Positions 44,594-57,540 of a stretch of 64,000 nucleotides of DNA are shown piece after piece. Source of the DNA: Tetracladium setigerum (Eukaryota; Ascomycota; Leotiomycetes; Helotiales). The notes under the pieces were generated by a model that saw only the letters and a program-made list of their open reading frames with translations, was not told the DNA's origin and made no database searches. How positions within the stretch are numbered: position 1 is the first letter of the stretch; the number at the start of each line of letters is the position of its first letter. Location: positions 248,001 to 312,000 of the forward strand of contig PZJY01000004.1 in the NCBI GenBank assembly GCA_031472005.1. The letters are read 5' to 3'. The position numbers and the translations under genes are program-made.

Positions 44594-46933
44594 CCATATA
44601 ATGGGAGGGAGACATTTGGAGAGCCGCCAGGAATCATTGCCATGATAGAGTTACGCAAATTCGAGGTGGGTTAAAAAGTGGCAGTCACCAACCATTTTAT
44701 AAAGTGCTAAGAGAGTGACGGGCGCCCAAAAGGTTGGTATTCGATGAAGCTTCACAAATGGACAGTATGGTGGCGATACGGAAGGATATAGGAAATTATC
44801 TTTCGGTTGTCAGCCCTGAGAATGCCGAGAAAGCCTTGCGGAAAGCCTCAACTGCGGAATTTAGGCTGCAATCACCGCCTTAAACTGCCAATGAAACCTC
44901 AATGTTTGTTCCATCAGATCACTCTGATTAGATGGACCTGCAATTTCTGTCCGTCTTTGGTTGTCTATGGCAATATCGTTGATTGTGGCGCTCAGTAGCA
45001 CCTTTCGTTGGGCGTAAACTGGTGAAATGAGCCTCATTATTGGAAATCTCGGTAAGCGAGAAGCCTTGGTGCATCTATACGCCGGCTGTGGTGGTCTTGC
45101 ACAGGCGGGCGACTCAAAAACAAAATATTGAGGCTTGTCTGGCATATTAAGGCTATCTCTGTAACACAGCGCCCTTCAATATGCTGCCAAAGATTACTGT
45201 ATGTTCTCATCGCCCACTCACCGCTCTATCCATACTTCAACGTACTGCGACTGGTTCGCCATAATCCTACTGAAAGCTACAATTTTGAGCGACCATCACT
45301 GCCATCTCTCACGCTCTCCAGAAAACGGAGGCGGGAAAATCACGCGGACAAGGAAAGAGACTATGTGAGAGCCGCCTAGTTGCGAAATGAATTGGGAACC
45401 CCTATACGCTGCTAGCTTAGGTGCGAGGAGTCAGACCTAAGAATTTAAATAAAAGATGTGAAGGTTGATTGATATTCAGAGTACGTGCAAGTATGGAAAC
45501 GATCTGAATTGCCGTTGACGATGATGAATCGATGCACAGTACCGTGTTTACTTACAACACATGTTGTTCCCCCCTTACCACCTTAGCTGAGCTTCAATAA
45601 ACCTTTACAAGATCAATCATCGGGCGTTGCTTTACCTTTCACGACGCCTTGCTGCCTTAAACTTCTGGGGACTACGCCCAATCCATCACACTTGTCTCGC
45701 CCGAAAGTGAGGCCTACGCCTGCAACTTCTCTCTCCTCTATGTATCGGCAAAATTTAGTGTGTTGGTTAGTATAGCTCAATCGAAACCGGATGGTTTCAG
45801 GAGTTGTGAAATGACCTGTGATACATGTAGACCTCGACCAAAAGCTTCGCAGCTGCACAAATGCAGGCTCAATCTGCCGCCGCTCTTCCTCTCCCGCCAA
45901 CCAAAGGACGTGCTACAGGCGCTGCGCCAGGAGAGCAATAGCCTCCTTGATAATTTGAGAAGCTAGCAGTTATTCAGGAAATGCCTCAGAGAGAGAGATA
46001 GACTGTTGTCTTCGTCGTAAAGGAGCTTGCCGTCGTTGAAGGCCGCAGGATGGGACAAGAGCTATACTTGCTGTTAACACCTAGAAGCCAAGTTTCTGTT
46101 GGAGGCGACCGTCGCATGACGACAGCATCATCGATCGTATCACGCATTTGTAGCACCAGCCCAAGAATCCTTACACGAGTGCTGGGAAAGCACTTGCTGT
46201 GAAATGGTATGTTTTCTGTAGTAGAATAATTGATATAATTGGATCTGATGTGCAAGAACTGAGGAATTTTATGTCAAAATTGCGCTTCTATGGAAGTCTC
46301 AAACCTCTCCGGCGTCGCGCTCTGGAACTACTCTTTTCCATCGACTATTCTGTTACGTTTACCACTTGGACCAATGCAATATTCTAAGCAGATCTATAGT
46401 GAAAAACTATCTATCAATTTTATAGATTTAAATCCCTGTTAGCTCCAAATCTACCGACAAAACTCCCTTGACAATGCAAGGAAGCTGTTGGCTTCACTTT
46501 GTGCCGTAACACAGCGAATTTATACATCAGAAGTGATGGTGTTAGTCAACTTGTATATCTGGTACATAACGATTAAGGATAAGCCTTGACTGTGGATATA
46601 TGTGTGTAGTGGCAGCCTTTTTTCTGGCAGCAAACTTTAAGAAGTGCCAGTTCCTTGTGGAGAATGATGAACCAGGAGGAGAGTTATTGACGCTACAAAC
46701 CGTGTTGAGCCGAAATAATGATAGAGAGTGTGGTCGAGATTGAAAAAATAGAGTAGGTGAGATCGCATTAACGATGGTTGATTTCGGCTTTGGGAAGGTC
46801 GGCGGCGACGGTGCGGTGGTGACAGTGAGGCGGAAGGGTGGAGTTGGGATATACGACCCGGCGGTGATAGGGAGCCATTTATAGACAGCGTAGTCAAGAA
46901 TCATTTTCGGCACCATATATTTCGATGGGGCTT
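44594..46933. other. Gene-poor stretch
   Basis: About 2.3 kb without a recognised gene. Frames at 44807-45379, 45613-45966 and 46542-46973 lack motifs, and several start with TTG or GTG. 46542-46930 is Pro/Ser/Thr-rich on the minus strand, just downstream of the helicase remnant. Confidence 0.4.
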
Positions 46934-49900
46934 CTAAATCTGCTTTTTTGGATGTACGACTCTTTCGGGACAAGTTACAGCTCTATATATATCTTCAGAG
47001 TGGCATCTGTTCGAACATGAATGATAGCAGTTGTGGATGGGTCTATTGGTTAAAACTTTACCTATTGCAAACTGCTCTACACCCTCCTTCCGGACTAATG
47101 ATATCAAAATCCTAATATGATCAGAAACAGTCAAGAATATAGCAGAGGACAGGTTGACCAACCTCGGGCTGCGAAACCTCCATTCGCACATTTGGATGTC
47201 GAGGACAGCGAAGACTCAACGTAGTGCCCACGGAGTTCATGGTACGGAGCATACTAATAACTTTGGACCACATTGGAACACGTTCAGCAACATTGGTGTT
47301 GCCAATGATGAAAAGACCATGTTGCGCTCGGCTACGAATATTAGCAACATTAGATTAGCATGTAAGACCGTCAGTGTCTGACCTCAAAAGTACATTGATA
47401 CGATTTCTAGAGCTTAAAAACCCTACGTTTCCGGCATCGTTACTTCTCACAAGAGAAACAATGCTAATCTTGGCTTCCTCACCTTGAAAGCCGTCGCTAG
47501 ATCTAGGATCAGAGGAGTGGGGTTCGGATTCTAGATGTGACCTACATAGTTGAGATTCGAAATTGCGGAAATTTCTTTTGGCCTGGTACGCCAGTTAGCA
47601 CTTTGGGAGCAGAAAGATGATTTTCACGTGAAAATATTTTACCACTTTGCCCTAGCTTCGCCTTCAGTCTATGTTCCTGCTCGGAATATGGCGTCAGAAT
47701 TGCAACGTCGCCGTAATTGTAAACGCCCTGGCGAATGATATGTCGAACAAGCCTATGAATTATCTCGACCTCCCAAGCATTGTGGTAAGATTTCTGTATT
47801 CGAGCTCCTCTGGAACTACCTTCTTGATACGTGTGGTGAAGCCAATACGAGTTTTTTCTCATGCCAAAAACATCAGGGATAAATTTGACGGACTCATGAT
47901 CTATCAATTCCGGGTAGATTGTCCCCTTCAGGAGTTTCGAGATATCTGGTCTCATACGCCGTTGAACATTTTAGACAAGATAGCGGGGGTTTTCCATGCT
48001 TGGAGGTTGATAGTCTTTCGAACATACTCCTGTCTAACTGGTAATGACTTCCATATGGACCGTCGGCAGAGAGTTTATAATTGTTAATAGATGGACGTAG
48101 CTGGGAATAGTCGCCGATCTGGATTAGATGCTCTAAGCTTGGCAAGAGAGCTGCAAGCAGATGTCCTTCCAACATCTGCCCTGCCTCTTCACAGATTGTG
48201 ACTTTTGCATCTATGTTCCGCAGAATGGATATCCTAAGAGCAAATCCAATTGTGGTGACGCCGATCACATCGGCATTTTCCAAGCAACGTCTGTCAATCT
48301 CTCTGTAAACGTTGCTTCGATGTTTTTTTTGTTCGTTATGTGAATCGAGTAACTTATAGAGTTCTGTACCTGTCTGTGAGAAGATCTGGCTAACCAAGCA
48401 TTTCAACAAGCGATAACGGCTTGGATTTGATAGTTGGTGTATATTTTTCTTTGCTTTCTCCCAAATCATTTCCATTTCTTCATTCGGCTGGTCGATAGCT
48501 TTCGATGGAGATCCTGATCGCCACTGAGCAAAGGCATCCCCTCGCCAATCTTTTCACCACGGCTGCCTGTTATAAATTGGCTGTATATCTGCGGATAAGT
48601 TCTCTGTAGGTACGTCCCGATCACATTCCATTCGAGATTTCCTACATCTCGCAATACTCGGATTTTATTTACGATTATTCCTTTATATTCTTCTAGCCTT
48701 GCATAGGCTTCACGAAGAATCATTTTCTCAATCCTCGTTTTCGTCTGAGACTGAGATCGACGGCGGAGGTTTTTGGTCGCAAGTACAGTCGACTTGCTTT
48801 GGCCACCGATACGAATTATATTCTCAACTCCTTCATTCACAAGTCTTTCCAAGAACTGATCAAGAGAATGATTTGTATGACACCTATATTTGTCAGCTAT
48901 GTAAGCGAACTTTAGTACTTCGAATATTGAAAAGTGACATACACAACAATTATGGGGCCGAGCTGTGCTTTTATCTTGTTCTCCAGCAAAATTTTGACTA
49001 TTCGGAGACCAATATACGACTTACCAGTCCTCGGCGGACCTCTAACAAGAGCAAATTCGTGTGTCAGTCCCGTGATAATAGCCTCACACTGGCCCAAATC
49101 AAGGGCTGTCTGCGAATCCAGCGCTCGGGTGGTTGTGAATTCATCTCTGTGAAGATTCGGGCTCAGCTTGAAATCTTCAGCTTTGTTGATCAAAAGACTT
49201 CGGAGACTAAAAAAGAAACCCGTAATACGTGCATATAAAGCTGGGCATTTTTTTGAACTGGAGTCTTCAAGCGACCCTGAGGTAGAATCCATTGATAGAA
49301 TGGCAGCTGGTTTTCACAACGCATTTGCAAAAGGTTCTTGAGTATGGGTACGAAAGTGGGGATGATTCCTCCCGGAAACTCAACAAGTATGCTTCGAACA
49401 CCCTTTTGTTGCCAAGTAAGCTGCAACAGATGGTTGAGGTCTTGCTGAGTGTTTAACTGTGCTGGCTTTGCTATTACACTAATCTGTTGTTGATTCAATC
49501 GACGTTGGCTTTACCTATCACTATCAGTGATGCTTTGGCTTATAAGAAAGAAAGTGATTGATTGTATCTTTGCATGATGTGTCACTAGACATATTATAAC
49601 GCCTTCTTGAATACGGCTCCTGTCTTTCCTCCAGTCTTCTCTTTTACGCGGTGACGATCTCAAGCTCAGTTCAATTTCAAGGTCACTATTAAACAAAAGC
49701 TTTCGTATGTGGATATCTTCGTAGATGAAAGAGTCTGTTTTGTCTCTGAATTCTCCTGGACTCTTAAACTTCGAGATAGGGTTGTTGCGTAGCGCTTTTG
49801 GAATTGTGCTAATTTTTGTTTCTGTTGCACTGAGAGAGTCGTGTCGAAGTAGACAGAAATGGGCATTGAGCAATCGATAAACCCCCCAAGGTCGTCATGG

Positions 49901-50748
49901 ACGTTAGAGTTTGTGGATGGAAGACATCCTACATCAATTTTTCTGATTTCGACATAATTGGATAAGATGTTTGTCCTTGGGATGTCCAATCTGCGGGGTT
50001 GACCTAAGTCTCCGGAAGACCGAGGATGTTCTTTGGTACAATTATTGCTCTCAAGACTGGACCCCAAGCGATATAGTAACCTTTGGAGCCTCTGAATCCG
50101 GTTCATAATGAAGCAATATGGCCTAGATTCCTTAGATACTCCCGCCATCACAATGTACTCGATCTTAGCAAGCAGATCTGGAACCCAGTCGGCAAAAATG
50201 AATCGATCATCGCAGTGAACTGACTGACAGAGAGCTGTGCTTAACGCCACAAGAGACTCTTTCACAGAAGGCATTTCAGTGTTCTTGCTGCATGCTGTCG
50301 GGAGTTCCATGAGGAGACAGTCACAGATATCTGTGAAAATTCGAACTCCTCTGTCACCATTAATTCCACCAATGAATCTGTAAAGGGCTTCCACGTGATT
50401 GTTGATCGACAAGCAATGTAATAAGGCATTGTGGGATATTGTCAAGAGGAATGACAGGGAGTTCTGAATACGTTGGGGATTGTTCAAGACTGCGTCGGTA
50501 TGCCTGAGGGCGCAGAAGCTCGGGTCGAGGAGATCACTGATGAATATCTGCACATTTTCATCATCGGCCTTGCTGAGAAACTCAAGAGCATGGTCCCATA
50601 AATGAATAGGATGGGATTCAAGTTGCTCTGGAGGAATCTTGATAAGATTTCGCCATGCGGCATAATCCGTTGATGATAAACCCTTCGAATTGGCCATCTT
50701 TGGCAATTTTTGGATTTTGAACTTATTGAGAATGGTATTATAGAGCAT
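46934..50748 (-). pseudogene. SF1 helicase with NFX1-type zinc region (Hrr1/ZNFX1-like), frame-broken
   Basis: Starts at ATG 50748 with an N-terminal domain of about 290 residues (IPPEQLESHPIHLWDHALEF, ALYRFIGGINGDRGVRIF). It then shifts at a GGGGGG run (about 49890) into YRLLNAHFCLLRHDSLS, EDIHIRKLLFNSDLEIELS and EEGVIICLVTHHA. Next come QKGVRSILVEFPGGIIPTF, a break in an A7 run (about 49250), then QCEAIITGLTHEFALVRGPP with Walker A GPPRTGKS. An intact intron (GTATGT...ATATAG) leads to HTNHSLDQFLERLV. Motif II is EEAGQMLE, followed by LIQIGDYSQLRP, QRRMRPDISKLL, DGFQGEEAKISIVSLVR and SRAQHGLFIIGN. A CNHSCSNRCH/CPE zinc-like end follows, with stop at 46934. Relatives are RNA helicases acting in RNAi-linked heterochromatin and RNA surveillance. 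At least four frame breaks are seen. Confidence 0.8.
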
Positions 50749-51054
50749 TAACTCTTATATCCATAATTAAATGATATTAGCTGACCATGTTCTGATTTCT
50801 GAGATATAAGCAGCACGTAAAGTGATTCTGACATATGTGATGACAGCCAGGGGCATGGGTCTGCAATCTATAGTATTGTACAATGATAGGCTGGGGGAGA
50901 CTCGATCTGGAATAGAAGAAGCAAAGCATTATACGCTACTCCACTTCAATAAAAGATATCTAACATTTGGGTTTGAGTCAAATAAAGCGGACATAGCATT
51001 ACCGTCTCCTTCGGAACCAGCGTTTCTGAATCTTTGGACAATGACGTTCCTACA
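50749..51054. other. Spacer between helicase remnant and the 14-exon gene
   Basis: About 300 bases between a minus-strand start and the stop of the next minus-strand gene. No separate gene. Confidence 0.5.
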
Positions 51055-54000
51055 TCAAGTCTCCTCACTCCAATTTTCCTGCGATTTAATCAATTCCAGG
51101 AATAACCGCTTGTATTGTATGGAATCTCCCATGAAATCATTGAACTCCTTGCCAGGTAGCCACTCACGGAGGCCCCATATGTTGAAAAGAAGAGAATTCT
51201 CGGTGTCTTCAACTTCTTGCAATGGTCCACGGAGCCGTTCCCTGGTCCATGGTTTGCGAGTATCGAAGAGAATTTGAGCCCATTCTCCCATGCGCTAGAA
51301 CACAGATGTGAGCCAATCAACGGTAACGGCAGATTGTGCTGTACTTACGTTGTAAACCATTTCCTGCTGCTCTTTGGCCACATGTACGTTGGGGGGGGAA
51401 TGACCTGCTCTGAAAAACGGATAGTAAGGGTTAAAAACGCTAATCGTCGACTCTCCCCAATCTATCCTAACGCTCTGATACAGCGCCTGATGGTAGATCA
51501 CCAAAAACCATCGCCCAACTCTCGGTATGTGCTCCACCTGACTTGTGATATTCTCAAGATCCCCACGTTTTATTCTCTCATACTTATGCATTCCCAAATA
51601 AACTGTGTGATCTAATGCAGAATGTGCCAGTAGACCCACAATCGTGTTTGCAAGGTCCTCCTTGAGTCGAACATTTGTAATGAGCTGCAGGACGTCTTCG
51701 CCGCGACAGCATACTTCAAAAGGCCGTACATCAGACGCCTTAGTCACTATGCGATGACTCTCGACTTGCTTTGCCTGTAACCAGAGGTCAACTTTGTCAC
51801 TTTTTGTAAGAATATGAGAACTTACGAATAGTTCCACGTCCCGAGATAAATCAGTGCCGGCGGAAATATCCCCCTCTGTGATACCGGAGAATTAGAAAAT
51901 TGGCCTTCATTAGGTTGAAGCTCCTACCGCAGTATCCAGAGTCCTCAGGATATCGTAGCCTTTTAGCTCCTCGTTCTTGGTCACATTCTGTATCTTCATA
52001 AACTCTCTTCTAGACATATAATGAGCTCAAATAAAGAAGAGGTGTACATAGAAACATACCTTGACTTGGTTTTGACGTTCTTCTGTCACGTCTGCAGAGG
52101 TATAACGAATAAGTATTTGTTTGTAATCGTTAAGTGACATTTCTTACAGGATTGAAGATGGTTGAGATGGTCCTTTGACCAAGAGGCATAGATTTCCTCG
52201 CCATGTCTTATCCGTGGAAGCTGTTCGATCCGAGTTTCGGGAACTTGTGCCAGCGCATTTATTATGATATTCTCACTACATTTCAGTGAGATGATGTAAA
52301 TTAAGATGCGCGCCAAGAGAATTATTACCTCGAATCTTCAGCTTCTCTGAAACAAATTTTGACATATTCCACAGCAGTCATTCCTAGTTTAGGTTCTTCC
52401 ATAGCAACACTGTTCAGGTGCTGAAGCAGTTTATAGAATCCTATCGGCTGCGAAGCGGCGAAGAGGTCTTCAAGGACTGTAATTCCTACATCCTTGACTG
52501 CATTTCGGTTAACTTACGTGTCATGCAACGTCAAGGGAGTTCCAGTACTTACGAAGATGTCCAACTAAAGAAAGATGACGACCGGCCCAGCGCGAGTCCA
52601 GTCGGCAACACAATGCCTGCAAGAGGTTTACGAGATCGAAAAACTTTTTCTCTGATGAAGAGAAGCCATTATAAATGGCTTGGTACTAGAATTTGTTAGG
52701 CAAAAAAATTTCGCGGGCTTTCTACACGTACCACTGGATTCTTGGTTGAAAGATTAACAATGAAGACCGAAAATCCGAGAAATTTGGACACAAGCGAGTG
52801 CTTGGTAGTCTTGTCCATCTGTTGACGTAGTCGCTCCCAGACTTCTGCCATAGTTCGGCCAGGAGCCTTAGCCATACCTGAAATACTGTCGTCAAAGGTT
52901 TGATCTGGAAGGATAGCCTTAGAGTCGAATTTGTCGGTTAATTTCTGCATCACCCCCTCTACCTTTCTTAGCTTTGTCTCTAACCCCAATCCTGACTTCT
53001 CCAGCAAAACAACCTCGTAGGGGTAGAAAATTCTACACTTTCTATTCTTTTCGTTGGGAGGGCCAAATGTAATATACTCAGCAATCGGAGGGAAGCAATC
53101 ATGGAAGCTCGATCTGACCTGTCTCCGACATATCTCGTCCGGACTGAGCTTAGCTGGTAATTCGATATCAATCTGAGTCAGTCGGGGCGTAACGTTCTTT
53201 TGCGTTTTTAGGCGCCGCCGTGCTTTCCCTTTAACTCCTGGAATTGGGGATTTAGCACTCTCTTGATTTCTTGGGGGCGCCGTGCTTTTCCTTTGATCCC
53301 TGTGGGTTTCAATGTAGCCGCTGACTTTTCGGCGCTGCGCAACACCCGATCGGGTCCTGGATCTGGTGGGTCAAAGTGTACCTTCTTTCCACGTGGTTTT
53401 TCTGGAGGGGAGGGTGATTCTGAATTCGATGCGATAAACCGACGAGATGGAAGAACAGGAGGTGGTTGCGTGGGTGATCCTGCGGAAGAGGCATTGCTAT
53501 TTGAAATGCTGGAGGATGTATGGCTTTGTTCGGATTGATCTTCAGTTGAGATTATTGCACCTGTGACAATATATGGTGCATAAGGATCTGGAGATGGCGA
53601 ATTTATGGCGTCATGAAATTGTTCCTCTTCAGCCAATGGTTTGTCTTTAGCCAATCTAACCAATGAGCTGCCTCTTGCATCAGGGAAGTATTCATTTAGT
53701 CGAATGACGCGTGGTTGGTTGCCAAAAATTTGCTTGGATAAGCTATCGCGTTGGGATTCAAGAATCTTGTGCAGTGCAGGGGACGCAGTCCAAGAGGGAG
53801 GTATCTGATGCTCTTTGTCCTCGCCTTCGTCCTCTCCTTCGGAACCATCATGGATAGGCGGAAGTCCAATAAGGCTCGGTCTGATTGGAGAAGCTGTAGT
53901 GCCCAAAGTGACTCCCGTATCTACATGACCATTGAATCAGTTAATTGATATAAAGGGATGATATTCAGGAATACCTACGAGACTCTCCGACATCGACATC

Positions 54001-54641
54001 ACTACTAGTCTGAAGCAGCTGACTTTCCAAAAGCTTTTCGGCCTCTTCCAAATTGACACTGTCTTCTGACTGTTCCCTCGTCCGGTCTTCGCTGGGTTGT
54101 GATACCTGACGACCATTGACTCGCAATGGCTGCACTTTTAAGGAGTTCTCTTTGGAGATACTCACGAAATTGTTAACTTGCGTTACAACCCCGGAGAATG
54201 AGGGTGCGGTTTCAAGACGAGATTTTTGGACTCTCCTGATGAACTCATCAATCTCTGAGGAACTGGGAACAAGAAAAAAGATAACAAGAAACTGTAACAT
54301 GAACAACTGTGGAGAGATATTAACAGGATCATTTTGTGTCGCGGAATGGCAATAGTCCAGCGAAATGATACATTTGGCCAGAGCCTGCTCAATGTCTGTG
54401 GGTTGAAATCAGCATCATTGTCTACAAATTGAACTGTCCATCTCCTCACCCATAGATTGACTCAGATGTCGAGTTTCGATGGGATCCAGATCCTCTGCAC
54501 CACGAATTAGCTACAAGACAAGAGCATATGAAGAGCTCTCGCGGAAGAAGTACCTAGAATCTCATGAATGAAAGATTTCTCGACATATTTATCCCATCCG
54601 TGGAGGAAGCGAAAAGGCTCGTCGAATTCACCGTAATGCAT
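51055..54641 (-). CDS. Fourteen-exon gene of unknown function, weakly Ulp1-like C terminus
   Basis: Exons in transcript order: 54641-54554, 54494-54450, 54395-54308, 54262-53979, 53920-about 53265, about 53265-52732, 52685-52553, 52512-52329, 52275-52148, 52091-52060, 52009-51928, 51875-51826, 51774-51349, 51294-51055. Every junction has GT-AG and keeps phase, except the fifth/sixth, where one extra C in a CCCCC run (about 53265) is needed. The product would be about 989 residues, starting MHYGEFDEPFRFLHGWDK. The middle is disordered and basic (KGKARR occurs twice). The C-terminal part reads VRLKEDLANTIVGLLAHSA, GRWFLVIYHQALYQ, STISVFNPYYPF and SLLFNIWGLREWLPG. This order resembles a Ulp1/SENP (C48) protease (substrate pocket, H-W strand, D strand, CG strand), but the catalytic His and Cys positions look replaced. 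That reading is tentative. Confidence 0.55.
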
Positions 54642-55439
54642 AATTCTTAGACCGCTTAGTCCACAAAGGAATGCCAAAGAGAAATCGAAATATCAGAGAA
54701 TGCAAACAGGAGAAATAGAAGGGTTTATCAACTTCAATTTCACTGCTCAACTGTAGAACATGCCTTTGCAAGACCAATTAGAATACCTCCCTCTAAGCTC
54801 TTATCAAAAGCCGAAACAATAATTATTTCTGAATACTGCCTAGCGTAAAGTTGAGGCGTTTCGTTCGGATGCCAGCAAGCCAATGAATCCAACAAGAGCG
54901 ACCCTTACATGAAACCCGCTTGATCACGAGGTAGGCTGTCAACCCCTTTAGAGGGTCCAAAACGTGATCGCGCGAATCCTTCGCGCTGCAACGCGTCGAG
55001 AACCCTGCTTTCACCGCGTGGTCTTCCCACACCTTATCTTTCGAGTCTGATTGGCACAGCATTTCTGAATACAGCGTCATGCGCCATGAACGCTCTCACT
55101 CTCTTCGGGATCGCTCTGATCCACCCAAAAGAATCCCTGTGCCTAGTAAGGCCTTTTAAGGAAGAATTTGCGTCCAAGGAAAACGAGAGTCGTAAGGTTT
55201 GCTTAACTAATTCGCCCAATAGACGTAACTTACCTCACGACTACTGTAATTGCCTCAATGCAAGTTGATTGGCCGTTCCACAGTACTGTAGTGGATGTGG
55301 TTGCGGAGTCGGAGCCGCGCCGCGTCGCCGGATATATGGTTGCTGGGTCAACTGCGCCTGTTTGTATTGATTGGGAGAAACTTTTACGCGCTTCTCTTCA
55401 TACTATCGACACAACGACTTGAATTGGATTTTTCATGCA
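54642..55439. other. Intergenic, between diverging genes
   Basis: Shared upstream region of the 14-exon gene and the kinase. Short frames on both strands (54823-55268) are mutually antisense and without motif. Confidence 0.45.
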
Positions 55440-56467
55440 ATGGCATCTATTCGAAAGCAACGCAGGCACCAAGACACTCCATTATCTCGATCGAGCATGA
55501 CAAGGACTTGCGAGACACGATTCCAAACCAAAGGCAAATTGGGGAACGGCCGCTGGGGTCATATAGACGAAGTGCAATTTCCTGGCGGGAAATACATCGG
55601 ATCACGAGCATTGAAAAGACTGAAGGAGGACTTAAAGGTGTGTCGCATTCGATTTTGCAGGTCCGGCGACTGATCTATCTGAATAGCATACCGACGAGAC
55701 CTCGAGACAGAAGCCACTGCGTCATCGAAACATCGTCAGGTGCTACGGTTCCTTTACAGCTCATGACTACAAGTATATCGTATTGGAGTTGTGCAGCTAC
55801 TCCTTACAAGACCTGCTTGAGTCTCGGGGTAGTCTGACACATCCCGAAGTTCGCATAAGCTCCATCCAGATACTTGGTGGGATTAAAAACATACATGAAC
55901 ATGGGCTTATACATCGTGATATAAACCCGAGCAATATACTTGTTGGCAGAGACGGGAATCTCAAAATATCAGACTTCGGACTGGCGGTTGATCTGCAAAC
56001 ATCACGCGACGAATGCCCCAACCGTGGGACTTTACGGTACATGGCACCGGAGTTGTTGAAACCTGGAAAAGAATATAGCCAAAGCATGGATATTTGGAGT
56101 CTTGGAGTCTCAATGTAAGGCCCTTTTCCTAAAATTTGGTGCCTTTCGCTGACATGCAAGTCATGATATGATGTCGAGACAGAGACCTTACTTCCCGGCA
56201 TTCGCTGGTCGTTGGTCCTCCATATTCGCAGATTCAGTAACTGGGCCAGCTAGGGAACTGCTAGGACAGCTTCTCATCGAAGCTCCTCGGCGTCTTGAGC
56301 CAGATGACATTGTCAGTCATCATTACCTGTCTGATGGTCCGTACCTGGAGAGTTTATGTCCTATCCAGCTTATTATCCCACCACCCAACCCAGAACACGG
56401 ATCGGATCGGGACCAGGTCCTGTTCAAGAAATATTGTCGGTTGGCAGGCCTAGGCACGCCCCTGTAA
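55440..56467 (+). CDS. Ser/Thr protein kinase
   Basis: Three exons, 55440-55637, 55687-56114 and 56161-56467. The first intron (49 nt, GTGTGT...GAATAG) removes what would otherwise look like stop codons; the second is GTAAGG...CAAG (46 nt). 310 residues (291 if ATG 55497 is used). All catalytic landmarks are present: glycine loop GNGRWG (35-40), ALKRL with K59, LRHRNIVRCYGSF, HRDINPSN (142-149), SDFGLAV (161-167), MAPELL (185-190), MDIWSLGVS (200-208). The C-lobe ends LLIEAPRRLEPDDIVSHHYL. The sequence is complete enough to be active. No regulatory domain is attached, though further 5' exons are possible. The family within the kinome was not resolved, and the small size fits the orphan kinases common in these fungi. 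Confidence 0.8.
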
Positions 56468-57540
56468 GGACTTGTTGCTCAGCATCGATAATTGGAATGA
56501 GCGATGTTGCCTGTTGGATCAACTCACTTGTCGTTTAGTTGTCAAAATGAACGGTTATTCTAATCCACTGCCACTGTAGTGTACGACTCATGGCCGGCTT
56601 GAACGAGTAGTCTACATATGCAGTTACGAAATACATTGTTGCGGTACACCACAGTATACCTGGAGCTCAATTCCGCCGTCTGCTCCGACAGCTTCGATTT
56701 CGACCACCTCAAATCTCTTTTCAGTGCAGCCCTTGTGGGCGATGCACTCATCTAGGGAAAGAGTCAGGGTTGCTATATCGTCATCAGATTTACGCTGCCT
56801 CAACGACCGATCGCCTCGTCTCTTCAGCAAACACCATAGCTCAGCAACACATGACCTCTTCAGCTTAGCCACTGAACCTATGAAGTAGCGAGCCAATAAG
56901 CTATCTCTTGGCGATTTTATGGAGACGAACCTCTGTTGAAATTGATGATAACAATGTGGTGGAGACGGGCAAGTGGTGCAGCAAAAAAATCCGTTAAGTG
57001 AAGAATTAAGGCTGTAACAGAACGTTTAGAAGAGGGATGTTCTTACAGTGGGCTTTGATTGCGGTGTCCTCTTTCCTTACTATCTTCGAGTTTTAATATC
57101 AGGCACACGTAGTCAGTACTAGACCCGATATAGTTAGCTTATAATCGCGACCACCCTCAAGCACCTGACTTTCTAGTGTAACTTAGCGAATAAGGGAGAG
57201 CTTGCGGCAGCTGTGGCTGGCTTGGCTTGGCCACACGTGCCTGTGACGGGATGGCGCGGCGCCGTGCGTAATAAAAACAGGCAAACAGCATAACTCTGGC
57301 GAGATGAAACCGACATCAGCAAAAATCGCTCTTGGCTTCTGTCCTCGAACGTTTAAAGCCCAAACATACTTCGTAATTGGATTGATATATCTTGGCATTA
57401 ATACGAGCAGGTGTGTAGACAGCACGTGACCTAACATCTCCCGCTTGCACTATCTCAGAGAAAAGCTCCTGAATCATCGATTTCAACTATTGAGTGAGTC
57501 TGTCTATTGAGAAGCCTTCAATCTTGCATCACCGCTCTCA
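56468..57540. other. Intergenic
   Basis: No supported gene. Minus frames at 56560-56896 and 57183-57437 have no motif and lack good starts. Confidence 0.45.

Noticed and set aside
45040..45110. LYAGCGGLAQAG, resembling the first motif of RID-type DNA methyltransferases
   Set aside because: No Pro-Cys catalytic motif or other methyltransferase motif follows in any frame, and the surrounding frame is full of stops.
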